This document shows positions 57,666 through 64,000 of a DNA stretch of 64,000 bases, one piece after another (the first letter of the stretch is position 1; each line of letters starts with the position of its first letter). This stretch comes from Methylobacillus rhizosphaerae (GTDB lineage: Bacteria; Pseudomonadota; Gammaproteobacteria; Burkholderiales; Methylophilaceae): assembly GCF_900187985.1 (NCBI RefSeq), contig NZ_FZOA01000007.1, positions 124,001 through 188,000 on the forward strand, in the 5' to 3' direction. The position numbers and the translations under genes were made by a program. A model generated the notes under the pieces. That model saw only the letters and a program-made list of their open reading frames with translations, had not been told where the DNA came from and did not search any database.

Positions 57666-60600
57666 ATGGCAAAACGTACTGATATCAAATCCATTCTTAT
57701 CATAGGCGCTGGCCCGATTGTGATCGGACAGGCTTGTGAATTCGACTACTCCGGTGCTCAAGCCTGTAAGGCCTTGCGGGAAGAAGGCTATCGCGTCATT
57801 CTGGTGAACTCTAACCCTGCCACCATCATGACTGATCCGGAAATGGCGGATGCCACTTACATCGAGCCAGTCACCTGGCAGGTAGTGGAGAAAATCATCG
57901 AGATCGAGCGTCCCGATGCCCTGTTGCCAACGATGGGCGGCCAAACTGCGCTGAACTGTGCGTTGGATCTGGACAAACATGGTGTACTGGAAAAATATAA
58001 TGTCGAGCTGATCGGTGCTTCAAAAGAAGCCATCGACAAGGCGGAAGACCGCGAGAAATTCAAGGTGGCGATGACCAAGATCGGCCTGGGTTCTGCGCGT
58101 TCCGCCGTGGCGCATAGTATGGAAGAAGCCCTGCAGGTGCAGGCTTCGATTGGCTATCCTGCGATCATTCGTCCGTCCTTCACCATGGGCGGTAGTGGCG
58201 GCGGTATTGCTTACAACCGTGAAGAATTCATTACCATCTGTGAGCGTGGTCTGGAGGCGTCGCCAACCAGTGAGCTACTGATTGAAGAATCCCTGCTCGG
58301 CTGGAAAGAGTACGAGATGGAAGTTGTTCGCGACAGCAAAGACAACTGCATCATCATCTGTTCCATTGAAAACCTTGATCCCATGGGTGTGCATACCGGC
58401 GACTCCATTACGGTAGCGCCAGCACAGACCCTGACCGACAAGGAATACCAGATCATGCGTAATGCCTCTTTGGCAGTATTACGCGAGATCGGTGTGGATA
58501 CTGGTGGTTCCAACGTGCAGTTTGCCATCAATCCTGATGACGGCCGCATGATCGTGATTGAGATGAACCCGCGTGTATCCCGTTCTTCTGCGCTGGCTTC
58601 AAAGGCAACCGGTTTCCCGATTGCCAAGGTGGCTGCAAAGTTGGCTGTCGGCTTTACCCTGGATGAATTGCGTAACGAAATTACTGGCGGCGCAACCCCG
58701 GCTTCATTCGAGCCAACCATAGATTACGTGGTGACCAAGATACCGCGTTTTGCTTTCGAAAAATTCCCTCAGGCTGATTCCCGCCTGACCACCCAGATGA
58801 AATCCGTAGGTGAGGTAATGGCGATCGGCCGTACTTTCCAGGAATCTTTCCAGAAGGCTTTGCGCGGGCTGGAAGTGGGCGTGGATGGTCTGGATGAAAA
58901 GACGACGGACCTGGATGAAATCCAGAAGGAACTTGGTGAGCCAGGCCCTGAACGTATCTGGTATGTGGGTGATGCTTTCCGCTCCGGGCTGACTGTGGAG
59001 CAGGTGTTTGACCTGTCCAAGATAGACCCATGGTTCCTGGTGCAGGTCGAGGATATCATCAAGCGTGAGCAGGCCTTGAACGGTCGCCAATTGGCCGATC
59101 TGGACAAGGATGCTCTGTTCCAGCTCAAACGCCGTGGTTTTTCCGACAAGCGTCTTGCCAAATTGCTGGGTACAGACCAGCATGCCGTGCGCGCTTATCG
59201 CCAGGCATTGAACGTGCGCCCGGTTTACAAGCGTGTGGATACCTGTGCTGCCGAATTCTCGACGGATACTGCCTATATGTACTCCACCTACGAGGAGGAG
59301 TGCGAGGCCAACCCGACCAGCAAGAAGAAAATCATGGTGCTGGGTGGTGGTCCTAACCGTATTGGACAGGGTATCGAATTTGATTACTGCTGTGTGCATG
59401 CTGCATTTGCTATGCGCGAAGATGGCTATGAAACCATTATGGTCAACTGTAACCCGGAAACTGTTTCCACCGATTACGACACTTCTGACCGACTCTATTT
59501 CGAGCCATTGACATTGGAAGATGTACTGGAGATCGTGGCGCTGGAAAAACCGGCTGGCGTGATCGTGCAATACGGCGGGCAGACACCGCTCAAGCTGGCA
59601 CGTGACCTGGAAAAGGCTGGCGTGCCCATCATCGGCACCAGTCCCGATGCAATTGACCGCGCCGAAGACCGCGAACGCTTCCAGCAGATGCTGCAGGAAC
59701 TAGACCTGAAGCAACCACCGAATCGTACTGCGCGTACACCAGAAGAAGCCATTCGCTTGGCACAAGAAATTGGTTATCCGCTGGTGGTGCGTCCATCTTA
59801 CGTATTGGGTGGTCGTGCCATGGAAATTGTGCACGAACAGGCACAACTGGAGCGCTACATGCGCGAAGCCGTCAAGGTTTCCAATGAGTCTCCCGTATTG
59901 CTGGATCGTTTCCTCAATGATGCGCTGGAAGTGGATGTAGACGCCTTGTCCGATGGCGAAAATGTCATTATCGGCGGCATTATGGAGCACGTGGAGCAGG
60001 CTGGGGTTCACTCTGGTGACTCCGCATGCTCATTGCCGCCATACAGTTTGTCTGAGGCTATGCAGGATCAGCTGCGTGATCAAACAGTGAAGATGGCAAA
60101 AGCGCTGGGCGTAGTCGGCCTCATGAATGTGCAGTTTGCGATCCAGGGCCAAACGGTCTACGTGCTGGAAGTGAACCCGCGTGCTTCACGTACTGTGCCA
60201 TTCGTTTCCAAGGCCTGTGGCTTGCAACTGGCCAAGATTGCCGCGCGCTGCATGACTGGACGTACTTTGCCTGAACAAGGTGTAACCCGTGAAGTGGTGC
60301 CACCATATTATTCAGTGAAGGAAGCCGTATTCCCCTTCATCAAGTTCCCAGGTGTGGATACCATCCTTGGCCCTGAAATGAAGTCCACGGGTGAAGTGAT
60401 GGGTGTGGGCAAGACGTTTGCCGAGGCTTTTGTCAAATCCCAGTTAGGTTCAGGCACCAGGTTGCCCAAGGGCGGCAAGGCTTTTATCAGCGTGCGCCGT
60501 GAAGACCGCGAACGCGTGGTGGAAATTGCCCAGGCGCTGGCTGGTCTTGGCTTCCAGTTGGTGGCGACGCGTGGTACTGCCAGTGCTTTGACTGAAGCAG

Positions 60601-60872
60601 GCCTGAGCGTGACTCCTGTCAATAAAGTGGCTGAAGGGCGTCCGCACATTGTGGATATGATCAAGAACGGCGAGATCAGCTTTATTGTCAATGTGACCGA
60701 GGACAAACGTGCCGTAGCGGACTCCTACGAAATCCGCCGCAGTGCCTTGCAGCAGAAGGTGACGTATTACACGACCCTGGCTGGCGCCAAGGCTGCCTGT
60801 ATTGGCATGGCCCATATGCAGGAGCTCGAGGTCGAATCGCTGCAAAACTTGCATAAGCAACTCGCTCAGTAA
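57666..60872 (+). CDS. carB: Carbamoyl-phosphate synthase, large subunit
   Basis: A 1068-residue enzyme making carbamoyl phosphate from bicarbonate, ammonia and two ATP, for pyrimidines and arginine. The two homologous ATP-grasp halves are clear: [20 protein letters not shown] near the N-terminus and [20 protein letters not shown] at about 554-573, each followed by an N-P-R-x-S-R motif; the C-terminal MGS-like domain (about 930-1068) is the allosteric site. It may also supply carbamoyl phosphate to the NodU-type carbamoyltransferase encoded in the LPS cluster. A terminator follows 19 nt after the stop. Confidence 0.97.
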   Translation: MAKRTDIKSILIIGAGPIVIGQACEFDYSGAQACKALREEGYRVILVNSNPATIMTDPEMADATYIEPVTWQVVEKIIEIERPDALLPTMGGQTALNCALDLDKHGVLEKYNVELIGASKEAIDKAEDREKFKVAMTKIGLGSARSAVAHSMEEALQVQASIGYPAIIRPSFTMGGSGGGIAYNREEFITICERGLEASPTSELLIEESLLGWKEYEMEVVRDSKDNCIIICSIENLDPMGVHTGDSITVAPAQTLTDKEYQIMRNASLAVLREIGVDTGGSNVQFAINPDDGRMIVIEMNPRVSRSSALASKATGFPIAKVAAKLAVGFTLDELRNEITGGATPASFEPTIDYVVTKIPRFAFEKFPQADSRLTTQMKSVGEVMAIGRTFQESFQKALRGLEVGVDGLDEKTTDLDEIQKELGEPGPERIWYVGDAFRSGLTVEQVFDLSKIDPWFLVQVEDIIKREQALNGRQLADLDKDALFQLKRRGFSDKRLAKLLGTDQHAVRAYRQALNVRPVYKRVDTCAAEFSTDTAYMYSTYEEECEANPTSKKKIMVLGGGPNRIGQGIEFDYCCVHAAFAMREDGYETIMVNCNPETVSTDYDTSDRLYFEPLTLEDVLEIVALEKPAGVIVQYGGQTPLKLARDLEKAGVPIIGTSPDAIDRAEDRERFQQMLQELDLKQPPNRTARTPEEAIRLAQEIGYPLVVRPSYVLGGRAMEIVHEQAQLERYMREAVKVSNESPVLLDRFLNDALEVDVDALSDGENVIIGGIMEHVEQAGVHSGDSACSLPPYSLSEAMQDQLRDQTVKMAKALGVVGLMNVQFAIQGQTVYVLEVNPRASRTVPFVSKACGLQLAKIAARCMTGRTLPEQGVTREVVPPYYSVKEAVFPFIKFPGVDTILGPEMKSTGEVMGVGKTFAEAFVKSQLGSGTRLPKGGKAFISVRREDRERVVEIAQALAGLGFQLVATRGTASALTEAGLSVTPVNKVAEGRPHIVDMIKNGEISFIVNVTEDKRAVADSYEIRRSALQQKVTYYTTLAGAKAACIGMAHMQELEVESLQNLHKQLAQ

Positions 60873-60891
60873 TAAGATAATCAGAAACTAG

Positions 60892-60928
60892 ACCACGCCT
60901 GTGCTACAGGTGTGGTTTTTATTTTTAT
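60892..60928 (+). terminator. Rho-independent terminator after carB
   Basis: ACCACGCCTGT (60892-60902) with ACAGGTGTGGT (60906-60916), an 11-bp stem with one G-U pair and a 3-nt loop, followed by TTTTATTTTTA. Confidence 0.87.
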
Positions 60929-61010
60929 TCATGGTATGAATCGCTCGCGACTATAGTCCGGCAATCAATGCATGCTTTTCATATCGATTGTGGAAGCTCA
61001 AGGAAGATAC

Positions 61011-61487
61011 ATGAACCAAATTCCAATCACAGTTAAAGGTGCCGAATTACTCAAGATTGAGTTGCAACGTCTGCGCAGTGTGGATCGTCCCAGCGTGATT
61101 CAGGCAATTGCCGAGGCACGGGCATTGGGTGACCTGTCTGAAAATGCGGAATATGATGCAGCCAAAGAGCGCCAGAGTTTTATTGAGGGACGTATCGCGG
61201 AAGTCGAAGCCAAACTTTCCAATGCCATGATCATTGACCCTACGACCCTGAATGCAGAAGGCCGCTGTGTGTTTGGCGCGACGGTTGAGCTGGAAGACCT
61301 GGACAGTGGTGATGTGACAACCTACCAGATTGTGGGAGACGATGAAGCTGATATCAAAGGTGGCAAGATTTCCATTGGCTCACCTATCGCCCGCGCCCTG
61401 ATCGGTAAAGTGGAGGGAGATGTCGCCGAGGTCATGGCGCCTGGTGGTATCCGCTCCTACGAAGTACTTGGCGTGCAATATATCTGA
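61011..61487 (+). CDS. greA: Transcription elongation factor GreA
   Basis: A 158-residue factor that enters the RNA polymerase secondary channel and stimulates transcript cleavage at stalled complexes. The N-terminal coiled coil (about 8-75) contains [21 protein letters not shown] with the acidic tip (Asp-x-x-Glu), and the C-terminal FKBP-like domain has [20 protein letters not shown] at 61000-61004 picks the ATG at 61011 over an upstream in-frame ATG. carAB-greA is a common betaproteobacterial order. Confidence 0.97.
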   Translation: MNQIPITVKGAELLKIELQRLRSVDRPSVIQAIAEARALGDLSENAEYDAAKERQSFIEGRIAEVEAKLSNAMIIDPTTLNAEGRCVFGATVELEDLDSGDVTTYQIVGDDEADIKGGKISIGSPIARALIGKVEGDVAEVMAPGGIRSYEVLGVQYI

Positions 61488-61501
61488 CAGGGCAGAACAA
61501 C

Positions 61502-61960
61502 GTGAGCGCCTGGTCTGACAAGTTGGCATGGATCGTCACCACCTTCTGGGTGGGTGCGTTATGGGTGGTTGGCTATGTCGTGACGCCCAGCTTGTTCAGC
61601 CAGCTTTCATCCGATAAGCAACTGGCGGGTAGTCTGGCCGGACACTTGTTCGAGCTGGTCGCCTATATTGGTATTACCAGTGCGGTTTACCTGTTATTGC
61701 ACCGCTGGTTGCGATTTGGTGCTGGCGTCGCTTTGCGACAGGGTTTTGTCTGGGCTGTGGTTGTCATGCTGGTGCTGACCTTGGCAGGGCAGTTCGGCAT
61801 CCAGCCTGCCATGGCTGCCCTGAAAGCCCAGGCGTTGCCGCTGGATGTCATGAGCAGTGAGTTCGCTGGTCAATTCAAGGCCTTGCATGGCATTGCCAGC
61901 ATAGGCTACCTGCTTGAGAGTCTACTGGGCCTGGTATTGGTGCTCAGGGTAAAATCCTGA
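61502..61960 (+). CDS. DUF4149 membrane protein
   Basis: A 152-residue integral membrane protein with four predicted helices (about 10-30, 48-66, 78-98 and 128-150). The opening with F-W-V-G-A-L-W-x-V-G-Y-V-V-T-P-x-L-F fits the DUF4149 family, often found beside greA or the carAB genes in betaproteobacteria. Start is GTG at 61502, 14 nt after greA. Its function is not known. Confidence 0.8.
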   Translation: MSAWSDKLAWIVTTFWVGALWVVGYVVTPSLFSQLSSDKQLAGSLAGHLFELVAYIGITSAVYLLLHRWLRFGAGVALRQGFVWAVVVMLVLTLAGQFGIQPAMAALKAQALPLDVMSSEFAGQFKALHGIASIGYLLESLLGLVLVLRVKS

Positions 61961-61964
61961 TTGA

Positions 61965-62002
61965 AAAAGCCGCCATTCATGGACATATGAATCGCGGCTT
62001 TT
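61965..62002. terminator. Bidirectional terminator between the DUF4149 gene and yhbY
   Basis: AAAAGCCGC (61965-61973) pairs with GCGGCTTTT (61994-62002), with an inner ATTCAT/ATGAAT continuing the stem. T tails occur on both strands, the longer on the minus strand. Confidence 0.85.
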
Positions 62003-62029
62003 ACCATGTTGACCAGGCTGGACCTGGTT

Positions 62030-62317
62030 TTATTTCGGAATGATGATCTTGGCTTGTTCCGCTTGTCGATAGATTACGAGTTGTTTGCCGATATGATGTA
62101 CCGCGATGGCGTTGGTTTTTTCGCAGATTTCCTGCAGCATTGCGATACGGGCAGCACGGTCATCGCCGAACACCTTGATCTTGATCAGCTCGTGGGATTT
62201 CAGGCTGATATCGATTTCCTTCAGAACCTGTTCCGTCAGGCCGTTATTGCCGATCATCACTACCGGATGCAGATCGTGGGCGAGACCACGTAAAAAACTG
62301 ATTTGTTTGGAATTCAA
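62030..62317 (-). CDS. yhbY: CRS1-YhbY-domain RNA-binding protein
   Basis: A 95-residue single CRM-domain protein. LRGLAHDLHPVVMIGNNGLT carries the conserved G-x-x-G loop of the family, followed by L-K-x-H-E-L-I-K-I-K and a terminal I-G-K-Q-L-V-I-Y-R. YhbY binds pre-50S ribosomal particles and helps their assembly. It is divergent from rlmE, another 50S maturation gene, with 42 nt between them, the same arrangement as in E. coli. Confidence 0.95.
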   Translation of the reverse strand: MNSKQISFLRGLAHDLHPVVMIGNNGLTEQVLKEIDISLKSHELIKIKVFGDDRAARIAMLQEICEKTNAIAVHHIGKQLVIYRQAEQAKIIIPK

Positions 62318-62359
62318 TTGATTTATCTTGTTGATTCGAAAAGGCTCGCAGTTTAACAG

Positions 62360-62989
62360 ATGAAACGTCGACCTACCAGTAAAGCATGGTTACAAGAGCA
62401 TGTGAATGATGAGTTCGTCAAACGTGCTCAGCGTGATGGTTATCGTGCACGTGCCGCGTACAAACTCCTTGAGATTGATGACAAAGACCAATTGATCAAG
62501 CCAGGCATGACGATCGTGGATCTTGGGTCGGCCCCAGGCAGCTGGTCGCAAGTAGCCGTGCATAGACTGAATGGACAGGGGCGCGTGATCGCACTGGATC
62601 TCCTGGAAATGCCGCCTGTACCCGGAGTGGAGTTCATTCAGGGGGATTTCCGGGAAGATGTGGTATTGGGGCAACTGGAAAAAAGTCTGAATGGCAAGAA
62701 GGTAGACCTTGTAATTGCCGATATGGCCCCCAATATGAGTGGCATCAGTGATGTCGATCAGGCGCGTGCGGCGCACCTGACGGAGCTGGCGCTGGAATTC
62801 AGCAGGGATTGGTTGAAACCGGGCGGCAATTTCCTGGTCAAAGTATTCATTGGTTCGGGCTTTGATGAAATAGTGCTTGCCATGCGTGAAAGCTTTGACA
62901 AGGTAGTGACGCGCAAACCCAAGGCATCACGTGATCGCAGCAGCGAAGTGTATCTTCTGGGCCTTAAACGCAGTGATGCCGATTTGTAG
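62360..62989 (+). CDS. rlmE: 23S rRNA (uridine-2552 2'-O) methyltransferase
   Basis: A 209-residue FtsJ/RrmJ enzyme methylating U2552 in the A loop of 23S rRNA, needed for late 50S assembly. The SAM-binding motif is [14 protein letters not shown]; catalytic residues are in the expected order: Lys near residue 38 (R-A-A-Y-K-L), Asp in [11 protein letters not shown], Lys in FLVKVF and Glu in SSEVYLLGL. It is followed by ftsH, as in E. coli (rrmJ-ftsH). Confidence 0.96.
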   Translation: MKRRPTSKAWLQEHVNDEFVKRAQRDGYRARAAYKLLEIDDKDQLIKPGMTIVDLGSAPGSWSQVAVHRLNGQGRVIALDLLEMPPVPGVEFIQGDFREDVVLGQLEKSLNGKKVDLVIADMAPNMSGISDVDQARAAHLTELALEFSRDWLKPGGNFLVKVFIGSGFDEIVLAMRESFDKVVTRKPKASRDRSSEVYLLGLKRSDADL

Positions 62990-63057
62990 GGCATGGCCGC
63001 GAAAATAGGATTAGAATAAAGCAGTAATTCCCATATGAACAAGGAACGGGGTTTTCT

Positions 63058-64000
63058 TTGAATAACATCGTAAAGAACATTGCTATCTGGCTGATTGTCG
63101 CGCTGGTGTTGATGACGGTTTTCAATCAGTTTGGCCTCAAGAGTGCGGCAGAAAGCCAGGTGGTGTATTCACAGTTCATCCAGGATGTGAAGAGTGGGCG
63201 CATTGCCAAGGTCACGATTGATGGACGCGTATTGCGCGGCGTGACTAATGAAGGTCGCAAGTTCAATACTTATGCCCCGACTGATCCATGGCTGGTGTCT
63301 GATTTGCTGAAGAATAATGTGACTGTGGAAGCCAAGCCTGACGAAGAACCTTCCATGCTCATGAGCATTTTCGTTTCCTGGTTCCCCATGTTGCTGTTGA
63401 TCGCAGTATGGATTTTCTTCATGCGCCAGATGCAGGGTGGCGGCAAGGGCGGGGCATTCTCGTTCGGCAAGAGCAAGGCCCGGCAACTGGATGAAAACTC
63501 CAATCACACAACATTCGCCGATGTTGCGGGTTGTGATGAAGCCAAGGAAGAAGTTTCCGAATTGGTCGAATTCCTGCGTGATCCCACCAAATTCCAGAAG
63601 CTGGGTGGTCGTATCCCGCGCGGCGTGCTGATGGTAGGCCCTCCGGGTACAGGTAAGACCTTGCTGGCCAAGGCGATTGCCGGTGAAGCAAAAGTACCGT
63701 TCTTCACCATTTCCGGTTCTGATTTTGTGGAAATGTTTGTCGGTGTCGGCGCGGCTCGTGTGCGTGACATGTTCGAGCAGGCCAAGAAAAACTCCCCTTG
63801 CATCATCTTTATCGATGAAATTGATGCGGTGGGTCGTCATCGTGGTGCCGGTACTGGCGGCGGTAATGACGAGCGAGAGCAGACCCTGAACCAGATGCTG
63901 GTGGAAATGGACGGTTTCGAGGCTAACTCTGGCGTGATCGTGATTGCCGCGACCAACCGTGCCGATGTGCTGGATAAAGCCTTGCTGCGCCCCGGCCGTT
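63058..64000 (+). CDS. ftsH: ATP-dependent zinc metalloprotease FtsH (3' truncated by window)
   Basis: The first 314 residues of a membrane-bound AAA+ protease that degrades unassembled membrane proteins, LpxC and sigma-32. Two membrane helices (about 5-23 and 100-120) flank a periplasmic domain; the AAA domain has Walker A GPPGTGKT, Walker [12 protein letters not shown] and the start of the second region of homology [18 protein letters not shown] at the edge. The HExxH protease motif lies beyond the window. The start is TTG at 63058, giving [17 protein letters not shown] lies at 63041-63045. Links to dnaK and LPS control are functional knowledge, not seen here. Confidence 0.96.
   Translation, partial: MNNIVKNIAIWLIVALVLMTVFNQFGLKSAAESQVVYSQFIQDVKSGRIAKVTIDGRVLRGVTNEGRKFNTYAPTDPWLVSDLLKNNVTVEAKPDEEPSMLMSIFVSWFPMLLLIAVWIFFMRQMQGGGKGGAFSFGKSKARQLDENSNHTTFADVAGCDEAKEEVSELVEFLRDPTKFQKLGGRIPRGVLMVGPPGTGKTLLAKAIAGEAKVPFFTISGSDFVEMFVGVGAARVRDMFEQAKKNSPCIIFIDEIDAVGRHRGAGTGGGNDEREQTLNQMLVEMDGFEANSGVIVIAATNRADVLDKALLRPGR

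Overview
The window looks like chromosome of an obligate or restricted methylotrophic betaproteobacterium of the Methylophilaceae (Methylobacillus/Methylophilus type). This is inferred from an mxaRSACKL methanol-dehydrogenase maturation cluster, the Entner-Doudoroff pair edd/eda that these organisms use in the ribulose monophosphate cycle, and betaproteobacterial gene neighbourhoods (coaD-ferredoxin, hrcA-nadK-recN-bamE-dapB, carAB-greA-DUF4149-yhbY-rlmE-ftsH). I see no insertion sequence, prophage, CRISPR array, tRNA or rRNA. About 55 protein genes fill the window, many joined by 1-16 nt overlaps.

Layout. 1-0.95 kb: end of coaD, a 2[4Fe-4S] ferredoxin and glyoxalase I. 0.97-8.0 kb: a MocR-type regulator divergent from mxaRSACKL (MoxR ATPase, DUF58 protein, MxaA, two VWA membrane proteins flanking MxaK), closed by a terminator. 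8.4-17.5 kb: a four-gene MdtABC/MuxABC-type efflux operon with two RND pumps and its own outer-membrane channel. 17.6-20.7 kb: an esterase, then a sigma-70 promoter, a leucine-rich leader peptide and long-form leuA. 20.7-26.0 kb (minus): a Bcr/CflA transporter and grpE-dnaK-dnaJ, with good sigma-32 promoters before grpE and dnaK.

26.1-34.1 kb is an LPS inner-core decoration cluster (waaC, then divergent waaG-waaP-eptC-like-tandem kinase-carbamoyltransferase). 34.2-36.8 kb is edd-eda with its own promoter and terminator. 36.9-42.3 kb continues with surface-polysaccharide genes (HAD phosphatase, InaA-like kinase-fold protein, three glycosyltransferases and a DUF6625-like protein); the stretch 39.5-42.3 kb is visibly more AT-rich. 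42.35-46.4 kb (minus) carries waaF-hldE-gmhA-hldD, which make ADP-heptose and add the second heptose. Heptose synthesis (apart from gmhB), transfer, phosphorylation, phosphoethanolamine addition and probable carbamoylation are therefore gathered in about 20 kb.

46.5-64 kb is housekeeping: hemH and hrcA (minus), then nadK, recN, bamE with an unusually long Pro/Glu-rich tail, dapB, carA, carB, greA, DUF4149, yhbY (minus), rlmE and the start of ftsH, which runs off the end. A quinol nitric-oxide reductase with a small cupin gene, plus a possible small membrane protein, sits between dapB and carA.

The observations most worth following are the leu leader/attenuator, the separate mxaRSACKL block with its MocR neighbour, the tandem LPS kinase, the BamE tail, and the norB-cupin insertion. 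No wholly novel system can be claimed from the sequence alone. Starts were reassigned where ribosome-binding sites or family conservation pointed inside the longest frame (mxaR, mxaK, mdtC, grpE, gmhA, recN, bamE, carA, greA and others).
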